Origin: Bacteriovoracaceae bacterium | GTDB lineage: Bacteria > Bdellovibrionota > Bacteriovoracia > Bacteriovoracales > Bacteriovoracaceae | DNA: 45,855 bases | Direction: 5' to 3' | Assembly: GCA_018675575.1 (NCBI GenBank) | Contig: JABGXW010000071.1 | Location: 1 to 45,855, forward strand | In this document: positions 15,258-22,751 of the stretch, one piece after another | Layout: each line of letters begins with the position of its first letter | How positions within the stretch are numbered: position 1 is the first letter of the stretch | Translations under genes and position numbers: made by a program | The notes under the pieces: generated by a model | Told to the model about the DNA's origin: nothing | The model's input: only the letters and a program-made list of their open reading frames with translations | Database searches by the model: none

Positions 15258-16610
15258 ATGGCCCAAGTTAAAGACCTTCCTCATGATTTATTAGCAGAGA
15301 AAACATTATTAGGTTGCTTGATGGTTGATGGTAGATCTTATGATCAAATGTCTGACTTAAAGTTAGGAGGTAAAGATTTTTATCATCCTCAATTTGGTCT
15401 TATTTTTGATGCAATTACTAATTTGACTCAGGCAAATAACCCAATCGATTATATTACTGTTTGTGGAAAGCTTACAGAGAGAGGACTCCTTGAAAAAGTA
15501 GGTGGACAGTCAGCTGTCCTCGAAATTGTTGAAGAACAAGCTTCGACAGCAAATATTTATCATTACGCTAAAATTGTTAAGGATAAATCATCCTTAAGAG
15601 AAATTGTACGTACTGCCTTTAGAGTGGCAGATATGGGAATGGAATATACTGGAAAAACCGAAGACTTTTTTCAAGAAGTTGAAAGTAGCTTTTTTAAATT
15701 AACTAATGACGCTAAGTCTGGTGCCATGGTTCAACTTAATAATTGCTTAATGGAAAACCTAAAAGAGCTTGAAGATACCTCAAGAAAAGCAGGGGAAATA
15801 CAAGGTCTAAGCTCTGGTTACCCCGAATTAGATAAATTATTACTAGGTATGCAACCTGGACAATTAATCATTCTCGCTGCCAGACCGGCAATGGGGAAAA
15901 CCTCATTGGCTCTTAATATGGCCATCAATGGATGTGAACAGTCTAAGCTTCCTGTTGCAATTTTTTCACTGGAAATGCTTTCTAATGAATTATCGATGAG
16001 ATTACTTTCTGGTAAAGCAAAAGTTGATTCTAAACGAATTCGAACCAAGAACTTTTTTGATCAGGACTTGCGGTCCTTAGGAAAAGCTGTTCATGAATTA
16101 TCAACTTTTCCTATTTTTATCAATGATAGTGGAGAATCTACAATTTTAGATATTCAATCACAATGTCGTAAAATTAAAACAGACCAAGGTCTAGGACTCG
16201 TTATTATTGACTACCTTCAACTGATGAGTTCACCCGATAAAAGATTACCAAGAGAGCAGCAGATCTCAGAGATGTCTAGAGGGTTAAAAAATATGGCGAA
16301 AGATCTGCAATGCCCAGTTGTAGCACTCTCTCAGTTAAATCGTGGAGTAGAGGCTCGACCAAATAAGCGACCATCCACAGCTGACCTAAGAGAGTCTGGT
16401 GCAATTGAGCAAGATGCGGATATTGTAATGTTTGTTTATAGAGATGAGGTCTACAATCCAGATACAAAAGAGCCTGGAATAGCAGAAATTATCGTTGGTA
16501 AAAATAGGGCCGGAGAAACTGGTACTGTAAAGCTCGCATGGGTTGGAGCTTACACAAGTTTTGAAAACCTTGCACCTGGTCATTATGCTCATGAAACAAG
16601 CGCACATTGA
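15258..16610 (+). CDS. dnaB: Replicative DNA helicase DnaB
   Basis: The 450-residue length is normal for DnaB. The N-terminal helical domain (LPHDLLAEKTLLGCLM, about 8-110) binds primase. The RecA-like motor domain carries Walker A AARPAMGKTSLALN at about 206-219, the segment FSLEMLSNELSMRLL, Walker B VIIDYLQLM near 315-323, and the arginine-finger region (AEIIVGKNRAGETG). It unwinds DNA at the replication fork as a hexamer. AGGAG lies 7 bases before the ATG. It follows the rplI terminator, so it likely has its own promoter in 15177-15250. Its 3' end overlaps the pabB-like gene. Confidence 0.96.
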   Translation: MAQVKDLPHDLLAEKTLLGCLMVDGRSYDQMSDLKLGGKDFYHPQFGLIFDAITNLTQANNPIDYITVCGKLTERGLLEKVGGQSAVLEIVEEQASTANIYHYAKIVKDKSSLREIVRTAFRVADMGMEYTGKTEDFFQEVESSFFKLTNDAKSGAMVQLNNCLMENLKELEDTSRKAGEIQGLSSGYPELDKLLLGMQPGQLIILAARPAMGKTSLALNMAINGCEQSKLPVAIFSLEMLSNELSMRLLSGKAKVDSKRIRTKNFFDQDLRSLGKAVHELSTFPIFINDSGESTILDIQSQCRKIKTDQGLGLVIIDYLQLMSSPDKRLPREQQISEMSRGLKNMAKDLQCPVVALSQLNRGVEARPNKRPSTADLRESGAIEQDADIVMFVYRDEVYNPDTKEPGIAEIIVGKNRAGETGTVKLAWVGAYTSFENLAPGHYAHETSAH

Positions 16611-17817
16611 TTCTATGGGAGGCCCTTACAGTTATTTATTTTTAGGAAATGGAAAGATTGAAAAACTTTCAAGACCAAAATGTGGATATATTTACTTCAA
16701 AACCTATAGAAAAAACTTACTCACCCAAGAAAGAGAAGAATATTCATTTGAGCATTTTATAAATAAATTAAATCAATCCATGCTTCTCCCTAAAGGTAAT
16801 GATAAAAGAATAATTCACCTCTTCTATGAATCGGGGCATTATATTCTACCAAATCCCTCAGAAAGTTCGCAAATACAGTCTCTTAATAATGAACAAATTC
16901 TAGCTGTTGATCTTGTCTATAAATATGCTGAGGTGGAGAAGATCAAAGCCTATGATGATAAAATAAATACTCAATGCAAGAGTGAAGAAAAAGTTGATCA
17001 AAGTAAATACCGTCAGAAATTTCTCCAAGGTAGAGAAGAATTAATAAAAGGAGAATGTTACCAATTTAATTTAACGTACCCCAAAAGAATAAAACTGCCT
17101 GAAGGATTTAGCTTTTCTTTTATTTTTAAAAAAATGGTATCCGATCCACAGAAGGCAGGAGCATTTGCTCATGGCACATACTTAGGTGGTGAGCAAATGG
17201 CCTTGATTTCAAATTCTCCGGAATGTCTGTTTCAGGCCGAGAAAAAAGATAACGGCATTCATATATGGACTATGCCAATTAAAGGAACTATTGATAATGT
17301 AAATAATGAGACCAAAAGGAATTGGAAGCTCCTTGCCCAATCAAAAAAAGATGAGGGCGAGTTAAATATGATTACAGATCTTCTTCGGAATGACCTTTCT
17401 AGAATAAATAATTCGATATCGAAAGTCGTTTTTAAAAAAAGAATGTTAGTTGTTCCTGGACTCATACATCAATTCAGTTTAATTGAAACATTGTTACCAT
17501 TCTCAATTTCCTTAGGAAAAGTTATTCAGTCACTTTTCCCCGGAGGAAGTATTACTGGTGCTCCCAAAAAAAATGTGATGAAAATATTAGATAGGTTAGA
17601 AGGCGGAAGGGAAAGAGGATTTTATACAGGATCAACAATACTTCTCGATAAAACTAGAATGGTGGCCTCGGTTAATATCCGTTCAGGTGAAATTGATTTA
17701 GAAAAAAAAATAATGAAAGTTGGTGCTGGTGGAGGAATCACTTTACTAAGTGATTCTAAAGAAGAATATAAGGAGATGGAAGACAAGAGGGAAAGCTTTT
17801 TAGATCTTTTTAATTAG
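16591..17817 (+). CDS. pabB: Chorismate-binding enzyme, aminodeoxychorismate synthase component I type
   Basis: The C-terminal two thirds form a chorismate-utilising domain: MPIKGT (Lys231 counted from 16591), MITDLLRNDLSRI, LFPGGSITGAPKK, ERGFYTGSTI and VKVGAGGGIT-like MKVGAGGGIT. The Lys in PIKGT is the residue used by PabB; anthranilate synthase TrpE has Ala there. It should make 4-amino-4-deoxychorismate for folate together with a PabA glutaminase, which is not in the window. Start is uncertain: ATG 16591 overlaps dnaB by 20 bases, ATG 16615 lies 4 bases past the dnaB stop, and neither has a good ribosome site. Coupling to dnaB translation is likely. The N-terminal domain is short and diverged. 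Confidence 0.85.
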   Translation: MKQAHIDSMGGPYSYLFLGNGKIEKLSRPKCGYIYFKTYRKNLLTQEREEYSFEHFINKLNQSMLLPKGNDKRIIHLFYESGHYILPNPSESSQIQSLNNEQILAVDLVYKYAEVEKIKAYDDKINTQCKSEEKVDQSKYRQKFLQGREELIKGECYQFNLTYPKRIKLPEGFSFSFIFKKMVSDPQKAGAFAHGTYLGGEQMALISNSPECLFQAEKKDNGIHIWTMPIKGTIDNVNNETKRNWKLLAQSKKDEGELNMITDLLRNDLSRINNSISKVVFKKRMLVVPGLIHQFSLIETLLPFSISLGKVIQSLFPGGSITGAPKKNVMKILDRLEGGRERGFYTGSTILLDKTRMVASVNIRSGEIDLEKKIMKVGAGGGITLLSDSKEEYKEMEDKRESFLDLFN

Positions 17818-17854
17818 ACTGCGTGACTGCCTAAGAGTGATTTCGTATTTCAAT

Positions 17855-17881
17855 TAAAAGAGGAGCTTGTAAAACTCCTCT
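17855..17881. terminator. Bidirectional terminator between convergent genes
   Basis: AGAGGAG (17859-17865) and CTCCTCT (17875-17881) form a perfect 7-bp stem with a 9-base loop. Read on the minus strand it is followed by TTTTAAT; on the plus strand by CTTATC. It lies between the pabB-like gene and the leftward exported-protein gene, and can serve both. Confidence 0.6.
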
Positions 17882-17906
17882 CTTATCGCGATGAGATGTT
17901 ATATAT

Positions 17907-18284
17907 TTATTTTTTGACAATCAAGGCCTTTAGACTTTCTATCTCAATTATTTTTCCTTGAATTTCAAAGAAATCAACATTGATTAATTTTAATCCTCCG
18001 TTTCTTTTAAACTCTATTCGCTGAATATGAGACATTTTAAAAGCCTCTTTCGCCGTTACTAAAACTTTAATTTTCTCTAGAGGAATGGTAAGGCCTGCTC
18101 CAGTTACTTCACCTAATAACAGATTATGTCCATTGTTTAACATTTGCTGAAGATTCATTTCTTTTTTCATCATGATATTTTTAACAAATCCTGCACCTGT
18201 CACCTCGCCTGCATATAAAGTTGCAAAGGAGAAAGATAGCAATAATAATATAATGATATTCTTGAGTTGATTAATTGATTTCAT
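17907..18284 (-). CDS. Small exported protein with a duplicated GEVTGAG motif
   Basis: The 125-residue protein has a signal peptide (IIILLLLSFSFATLYAG). The mature protein opens with GEVTGAG, and the same seven residues recur 33 residues later (LLLGEVTGAGLTIP). The C-terminal half is beta-like (VDFFEIQGKIIEIESLKAL). No family was recognised. Its ATG overlaps the stop of the upstream HTH-type regulator by 4 bases. That repeats the regulator plus exported-protein layout seen at 2.2-3.5 kb, although the two exported proteins are not obviously alike. Confidence 0.72.
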   Translation of the reverse strand: MKSINQLKNIIILLLLSFSFATLYAGEVTGAGFVKNIMMKKEMNLQQMLNNGHNLLLGEVTGAGLTIPLEKIKVLVTAKEAFKMSHIQRIEFKRNGGLKLINVDFFEIQGKIIEIESLKALIVKK

Positions 18285-19048
18285 TGTAAAACTCCTTCTG
18301 AAAACTGATCATGAGATAAAGTGTCACAGACTTGAACTGTGAAGTAAGGGATTTTTCCTTCATAAAAAGGTGACCTCATTATGTCGTATACTTTTTTAAT
18401 CGCCTCTTTCTGAACTTCTTTTATCTTCTTAATTCCTTCTTCATTGAGAGTTTCACTTAAAGTATAGAATAAATTCTGTCCTGCTTTAACTTGCTCAGGT
18501 TTATAAAACTTCATTAACTCTGGCAGATGATCTGCTGCTACATTAAGATCTAGGCTAAAATCTTTTTTCTTAGCATGTACTTGATCTTTTTTAATATAAA
18601 GGAATCCTTGTTTCAATAACTTTGAAAGTCTTTCTAAACCCATTTTTCCGTATAATTCAGAAATTCGCATTTTATCAGTTCCTTCTCTATTTGCAGATAA
18701 TTTATAGATGAAATAGCTTATCTGATCTTTTAAGGCCTCATTTAAATCGTTGTTCATTTGGTGAGGCATTTCTTTTTCTATATAGGGAGCGAAAGATTTT
18801 TTTAATAACTCGCCAACTTCTCCATCAAACATTGTGACTAAGTGGGATAATCTTTTTTCCTTAGTCGTTGCAGATACTAAACCTAAAACGACATGTGGAG
18901 TTGGCTCACCTTTTCCTGAATTATTAACAAGTCTTCTTAAGGTTGTAGCTCCTACTCCTGACTTTTGTGCTAATCCATTGATACTCATATGGGGGTATCT
19001 TTCAAAATAGCTGTTTACAATATTTTTTAATTGTTCGTTTAGGGTCAC
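18281..19048 (-). CDS. HTH regulator, distant TIGR02147-like
   Basis: The first 50 residues contain a helix-turn-helix (MSINGLAQKSGVGATTLRRLVN). Residues 110-160 look like a winged helix (ISELYGKMGLERLSKLLKQGFL). A helical segment then leads to a C-terminus (GKIPYFTVQVCDTL) that recalls the last strand of TIGR02147 proteins. I therefore call it a distant relative, by layout rather than close sequence. Start is the GTG at 19048, with AGAGGA 6 bases upstream. The 22-bp-spaced direct repeats at 19053-19094 overlap this ribosome site, which suggests autoregulation. It is coupled to the exported-protein gene by a 4-base overlap. Confidence 0.75.
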   Translation of the reverse strand: MTLNEQLKNIVNSYFERYPHMSINGLAQKSGVGATTLRRLVNNSGKGEPTPHVVLGLVSATTKEKRLSHLVTMFDGEVGELLKKSFAPYIEKEMPHQMNNDLNEALKDQISYFIYKLSANREGTDKMRISELYGKMGLERLSKLLKQGFLYIKKDQVHAKKKDFSLDLNVAADHLPELMKFYKPEQVKAGQNLFYTLSETLNEEGIKKIKEVQKEAIKKVYDIMRSPFYEGKIPYFTVQVCDTLSHDQFSEGVLQ

Positions 19049-19052
19049 TTAA

Positions 19053-19094
19053 AATCCTCTTTTATTGATCCTGTAATACTCTTTTACCGACCCT
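19053..19094 (-). promoter_or_regulatory. Tandem 20-base direct repeats spaced 22 bp upstream of the regulator gene
   Basis: Two copies (19053-19072 and 19075-19094) share 16 of 20 bases with the core CTCTTTTA followed by GA and CCT. The 22-base period is two DNA turns, so bound proteins would face the same side. The nearer copy covers the ribosome site of the GTG at 19048. This fits operator sites for the gene's own product, which is inference. Confidence 0.45.
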
Positions 19095-19184
19095 AAAAAG
19101 ACTAATCAATCTATTCCCAAACTTATTTATTAATATGAACTAGATGACATCTTTTTTCAGAAACTCTCAGCTCGTTCATGTATT

Positions 19185-19236
19185 AATTATAGGTTGGATG
19201 TCTAAATGATCCCATTTTGACACCTAACCTATAATT
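19185..19236. repeat. 18-bp inverted repeat past the leftward DUF4360 gene
   Basis: The left arm, AATTATAGG TTGGATGTC (19185-19202), pairs with the right arm, GACACC TAACCTATAATT (19219-19236), with two mismatches around a 16-base loop. It begins 3 bases past the stop (19240-19242) of the leftward gene. It can act as a terminator or as an mRNA 3'-end stabiliser. There is no strong T-run on the minus strand, so Rho-independent stopping is uncertain. Confidence 0.55.
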
Positions 19237-19239
19237 ATT

Positions 19240-20097
19240 TTATCTTCTTCTGGGAGATTTGAATCTTCCTCTTCTTCCTTGGTGTGGGAAGGCCCTCACA
19301 CATCTTCTTATTCTCGAATTGTATTCCCATCCTATTTGGCATTTTGGATTTTTGCCAAGGCCATTTCTATACCCATTTCCGCCATGTGATCCACAAGGCG
19401 TTGCATAGATTTTTATTTTTACTTTCCCAGCGAGGTCAGCTGAGTCCATCATGATAAATGCTGATGTTGATTCTGGATCAACTTTTCTTCCCATGGCCGC
19501 ACCAACTATATTTCTCATGCTTAATTTAACCTCTCTGTCGCCATGGGTAGAGCAAGCTGTGTGCATGGGAATTGATAATGTTTTTGAAACTGTCCAATCT
19601 TCATCTGTTGGACGATTCCACATTTTATGAGCAATTAATTGTTGATTTCTTCCTGTCCGTCTACCCATTCCATTCCAATTTAAAAGTGAAGATCTGAACA
19701 TGGCCATCGACCCTCTCTCTACGGAAGTTGCACCTCTAAAGTCGACTGATATTTCTACTGAATCAACTTTATGACCCTCTGGGATATTTGCAGTCAAGCC
19801 AATTTTACAATGTTTATTCGACCGCTTTACGTTGAATCGTGAACCTGGTTGGTCTTGATCATTATCATTATCTCCATCATATTGAGGAACTTCGGCCATA
19901 AACTCATCAAATAATAATGTTAATGCTGATCCGTCTGGAGATGTAATAGTAGAGGTTGTTCCTAAAGCACATCCCGTTCCATTCATTTTTATCGAGCTAA
20001 ATTGAATTGCCTCTTCATGAGCTCTTACTGGTGATGCCATCATTAATACTGCTAATGTGGCCAATGTTAAGATGATATATTTTCTAATGGTTTTCAT
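19240..20097 (-). CDS. Exported DUF4360-like protein with basic Cys-containing tail
   Basis: A GGGAGAGAG ribosome site points to the ATG at 20097; the frame is open to 20163 without one. The signal peptide ends at SPVRAHE. The core (about residues 35-215) matches DUF4360: NGTGCALGTTSTITSPDGSALTLLFDEFM, a hydrophobic beta segment (VDSVEISVDFRGATS), and the ending MMDSADLAGKVKIKIYATPC. A final tail of about 45 residues is Gly/Arg-rich with two Cys (KCQIGWEYNSRIRRCVRAF, then RGRF-type repeats). The paralogue at 20444 is divergent and lacks this tail. The protein is exported; the function of DUF4360 is not established. Confidence 0.82.
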   Translation of the reverse strand: MKTIRKYIILTLATLAVLMMASPVRAHEEAIQFSSIKMNGTGCALGTTSTITSPDGSALTLLFDEFMAEVPQYDGDNDNDQDQPGSRFNVKRSNKHCKIGLTANIPEGHKVDSVEISVDFRGATSVERGSMAMFRSSLLNWNGMGRRTGRNQQLIAHKMWNRPTDEDWTVSKTLSIPMHTACSTHGDREVKLSMRNIVGAAMGRKVDPESTSAFIMMDSADLAGKVKIKIYATPCGSHGGNGYRNGLGKNPKCQIGWEYNSRIRRCVRAFPHQGRRGRFKSPRRR

Positions 20098-20185
20098 GAC
20101 TCTCTCCCTTTTTCTTAGTCCCATTGCTATCTCTTTAGTAGCAACTAGATTCTTTGATTGCATTAGTAAATCACTAATCTTGGTG

Positions 20186-20273
20186 ATTACTGCGCTACTT
20201 GGAGGGGAGTCTCTTTTAAATATAGTTGTTTAACCCATTTCAAGCTTTGAGTTGCACCGGGTGGCGCAGTAAT
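20186..20273. repeat. Perfect 10-bp inverted repeat spanning the divergent DUF4360 promoter region
   Basis: ATTACTGCGC (20186-20195) is the exact reverse complement of GCGCAGTAAT (20264-20273), with 68 bases between. It lies in the 346-base gap 20098-20443 that drives both DUF4360 genes. Either transcript could form a closed structured leader, or the arms may be two binding sites for one regulator. I compared it by eye with c-di-GMP and other common riboswitch motifs and found no match. The rest of the gap holds no feature I can name. Confidence 0.45.
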
Positions 20274-20443
20274 GAATGCTTTTTGTTGATTCGACTTTAA
20301 TTTTGATTTTCTAAATGTAGATTGGTTTTCAAAGAAGCATGAATATGTTTCGAATACAGGAAGGCACACAGAACATACAACAAAACGCAGGCAAAGAATT
20401 TAACTTTAAATGTATGAAGTGAAACTAACAAAGGGGAGAAAGG

Positions 20444-21085
20444 ATGAACAAATCATTACGAAAATTATGGGCATTAGCAGTAGTATCAACAGCAATTTTA
20501 TCAGCACCAATTATGGCATCAGATGATATCTCTTTAGGAGAACCAGGTTATGGTGGGTCAGGTTGTCCACAAGGATCTGCTTCTACAATCCTAAGTCCAG
20601 ATGGAAAAGCACTTTCGATTCTATTTGATGAATTTATGGTTGAAGCGGGTGGCGACACTCGAAAGAGAGTTGCAAGAAAGACTTGTAATATTGCTATACC
20701 GGTTCATGTGCCACAAGGTTTTAGTGTGTCCATTATTGATGTTGATTATAGAGGATACAATTCTCTACCGAGTGGATCACAAGCGACTTTTACTGCCGAG
20801 TACTTCTTTGCAGGGCAGAGAGGGCCTAGATATAGAAAAAACTTTAGAGGTTATACGGATGATGAATTCTTGATTTCCAATAAACTTGGTGTGCATGCAT
20901 TAGTTTGGTCAAAATGTGGAGCTGACGTTAATCTTCGTGTGAACACAGGTATGATGGTGAGAACCAATAGATACAAAGACGAAGCTCTTAGTATGGTTGA
21001 TTCAGCTGACTTCTCTGCTGGTATTGTCTACAAACTACAATGGAAAAAATGTCATAGTAGTCCATATGATGATTTCTACTACTAA
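20444..21085 (+). CDS. Exported DUF4360-like protein
   Basis: GGGGAGAAAGG precedes the ATG. The signal peptide ends near APIMASDD. The mature core follows the DUF4360 pattern: GGSGCPQGSASTILSPDGKAL, SILFDEFMVEAG, CNIAIPVHVPQGFSVSIIDVDYRG, then SMVDSADFSAGIVYKLQWKKC. Four Cys suggest two disulfides. It is a clear paralogue of the divergent gene at 19240-20097 (shared GTG/SGC start, SPDG, LFDEFM, DFRG/DYRG and DSAD). The two probably arose by duplication and share a promoter region. Exported, function unknown. Confidence 0.85.
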   Translation: MNKSLRKLWALAVVSTAILSAPIMASDDISLGEPGYGGSGCPQGSASTILSPDGKALSILFDEFMVEAGGDTRKRVARKTCNIAIPVHVPQGFSVSIIDVDYRGYNSLPSGSQATFTAEYFFAGQRGPRYRKNFRGYTDDEFLISNKLGVHALVWSKCGADVNLRVNTGMMVRTNRYKDEALSMVDSADFSAGIVYKLQWKKCHSSPYDDFYY

Positions 21086-21108
21086 GGATAATAGGACTTA
21101 GTTCCCTT

Positions 21109-21155
21109 AGATGGGGTTCGGTAGCAAAAGATTGGCTTCTTTTCGAACCCTATCT
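21109..21155 (+). terminator. Hairpin after the rightward DUF4360 gene
   Basis: AGATGGGGTTCG (21109-21120) pairs with CGAACCCTATCT (21144-21155) with a single wobble over 12 bp, loop 23 bases. There is no clear T-run, so it may end transcription with help or protect the mRNA end. Confidence 0.5.
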
Positions 21156-21236
21156 ATCTAATAAAGTTAAATTTTTCAAAATTTTTCTTCTTATAGTCTT
21201 ATAAAGCCTGACATCAAATGCTCAAAACTTTCATTT

Positions 21237-21370
21237 TTGTCCACATTTTCCACAATATTATTGATAAGTTCATTAATATTGGGATATTTAATCGAGTTTA
21301 CTTAAAGAAATACCTTAATACGTGTCTTGAGGGCCATAAAATAAAATTAATTACAATAAATGTTTCCACA
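21237..21370. other. AT-rich non-coding stretch with three DnaA-box-like sites
   Basis: TTGTCCACA (21237-21245) and TTTTCCACA (21246-21254) each differ from TTATCCACA by one base and are head to tail. GTTTCCACA (21362-21370) differs by two. The surrounding gap 21156-21431 is very AT-rich and codes for nothing I can support. A DnaA-binding cluster is possible, but chromosomal origins usually lie beside dnaA or dnaN, which are not here. Confidence 0.22.
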
Positions 21371-21431
21371 ATATAATAACAGTTTTTTAAACTTAAAAAA
21401 ACTTACATATTAAAATATGTGCCATGAAACA

Positions 21432-21461
21432 TTGACAGTAATTTTCATACATAGATATGAT
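21432..21461 (+). promoter_or_regulatory. Sigma-70 promoter for the 72-residue protein gene
   Basis: TTGACA (21432-21437) and TATGAT (21456-21461) with an 18-base spacer make a near-consensus promoter. It leaves a leader of about 85 bases before the start at 21554. Confidence 0.6.
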
Positions 21462-21553
21462 TTCCATGCCAATGAATGGATTTTAGCAGGAAAGCTTAAA
21501 AATGCACGGACACATTTTTAACAGCTGAAGAATGAATACAAAGGAGTGTACAC

Positions 21554-21772
21554 ATGGCGGCAAATGAATTACCAAACCAGTCTAAAGAATTGACTAACGA
21601 GGAAGATGGGACACAAAAGGTTCTTCTAGAGTCATTATCTGAATTAACAGGATTTCCTGTGGAATTCATTAAAAAGGAACTGCTTTTAGAAGGCGAAACA
21701 CTAAGTATGAATGATTTAAGAAAATCTATGGCAGTTTATTTAGAAAATACTGTGCAAGAGCTAAATTCATAG
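21554..21772 (+). CDS. Small ACP-like protein, 72 residues
   Basis: A good ribosome site (AAAGGAG) and a near-consensus promoter support the gene. The segment LSELTGFPVEFIKKELLLEGE resembles helix 1 and the loop of acyl carrier domains in polyketide/PUFA synthases (the TGYP-EML pattern). The expected phosphopantetheine site (G-x-D-S) is replaced by SMNDLRK, so it cannot be a standard acyl carrier. It has no signal peptide and is acidic at the N-terminus. No synthase gene is nearby. It may be a degenerate carrier-like adaptor; this reading is inference from a short motif. Confidence 0.7.
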   Translation: MAANELPNQSKELTNEEDGTQKVLLESLSELTGFPVEFIKKELLLEGETLSMNDLRKSMAVYLENTVQELNS

Positions 21773-21836
21773 TTGTTGTAGATTTCAGAAGCTTTACTAC
21801 CAGAATGACTCTTTAAGTTCATATGTCTACATCATT

Positions 21837-21866
21837 AGGGAGGGCCTACATGGATGTAGGCTCCCT
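21837..21866 (+). terminator. Hairpin after the 72-residue protein gene
   Basis: AGGGAGGGCCTACAT (21837-21851) pairs with ATGTAGGCTCCCT (21854-21866) except for a two-G bulge. The T-rich end (TATT) is short. It is probably a terminator. Confidence 0.55.
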
Positions 21867-21942
21867 TATTAACAATCAAATAACTTTTATAATCTTGCAA
21901 TACATGTTTTAATGATTTTGCTTACTTAATTTTGGAGTTTCA

Positions 21943-22557
21943 ATGAAAACTTTTCGCAATGTCACTTTATTTATATGTCTATTTTCTTTTCTGGCCCTTC
22001 CAACTTCTGAAGCAGCAGATGATATCAATCAAAGAGTTTTAGTTGTGAGAGTGAAAGGTGACGTAACTGTAGGTGGAACTAGTGTTGATATTGGTGATTC
22101 AATTAAAATTGGTGAAACAATAATAGCTGCTGGAAAAAAATCTTATATTCAATTTCAATTTGCTTCAGGAACTTTGATAATGTTACGTGATGGAATATTA
22201 AAAGTTAGTAAAATCAAAACCAAATCAACCGTTATAGATCTAGTCAAGGGAGTCATCTTTTCATTTGTTAAAAAACAAAATGGCAATAAAGTTAAAATTA
22301 GGACCAGTAGTGCATCCATGGGCGTTCGTGGAACAAAATTCATAGCTATGGCAAAACCGAATTCGACCTATCTCTGCGTGTGTAAAGGTGTTGTAAATAT
22401 TAAAAATAAAACAGGTAATATCGATATCAGAGCTAATGAAGATATCACAGTTTCACTAAAGGGTAAAATGTCTAAGGCAAAAGCAAACCTTCAAATGTGG
22501 GACATGTCTAAAGAAGGATTTGGCCTAATGGGAATGGAAATTCCAGACATAAACTAA
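21943..22557 (+). CDS. Exported FecR-domain protein
   Basis: The signal peptide ends at PTSEAADD. The mature protein is a single FecR-type beta domain: VLVVRVKGDVTVGG, VDIGDSIKIGETIIAAGKKSYIQFQF, LRDGILKV, and the signature ASMGVRGTKFIA near residue 125. FecR domains sense ligands in iron-siderophore signalling, but stand-alone exported versions like this one usually lack an anti-sigma segment and have unknown roles. GGAG precedes the ATG. No sigma factor or TonB receptor is adjacent, so classic FecIRA signalling is not supported here. Confidence 0.85.
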   Translation: MKTFRNVTLFICLFSFLALPTSEAADDINQRVLVVRVKGDVTVGGTSVDIGDSIKIGETIIAAGKKSYIQFQFASGTLIMLRDGILKVSKIKTKSTVIDLVKGVIFSFVKKQNGNKVKIRTSSASMGVRGTKFIAMAKPNSTYLCVCKGVVNIKNKTGNIDIRANEDITVSLKGKMSKAKANLQMWDMSKEGFGLMGMEIPDIN

Positions 22558-22695
22558 GTCCTAAATATGTCTAAATACTAGACACTGTCAAATATTTGTC
22601 TCGATTTAGCTTTCTAATCTAAGCTTTAAAATAAGAAAAATTGTCTAGGGCCTCTCTGACACGTCGTTTTCTAATCTGTCGTAAATAGGCTTTTT

Positions 22696-22711
22696 TGGCA
22701 CATATTCTGCA
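22696..22711 (+). promoter_or_regulatory. Strong sigma-54 (RpoN) promoter match
   Basis: TGGCAC-ATATT-CTGCA differs from the consensus TGGCAC-N5-TTGCA at only one base, and keeps the essential GG (-24) and GC (-12) at correct spacing. The predicted start is about 30 bases before the ATG at 22752. Such promoters need an AAA+ enhancer-binding activator, which is not in the window. Confidence 0.6.
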
Positions 22712-22751
22712 GGTATATAATTACTTATAAATAATTTCAAAAGAGATAATT

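Noticed and set aside
20186..20273. c-di-GMP or other known riboswitch in the DUF4360 leader
   Set aside because: Only the closing stem was seen; conserved internal motifs of known riboswitch classes were not found by eye.
20187..20369. Minus-strand 60-codon frame in the divergent DUF4360 region
   Set aside because: It covers the promoter region and inverted repeat, has no ribosome site and no protein-like pattern.
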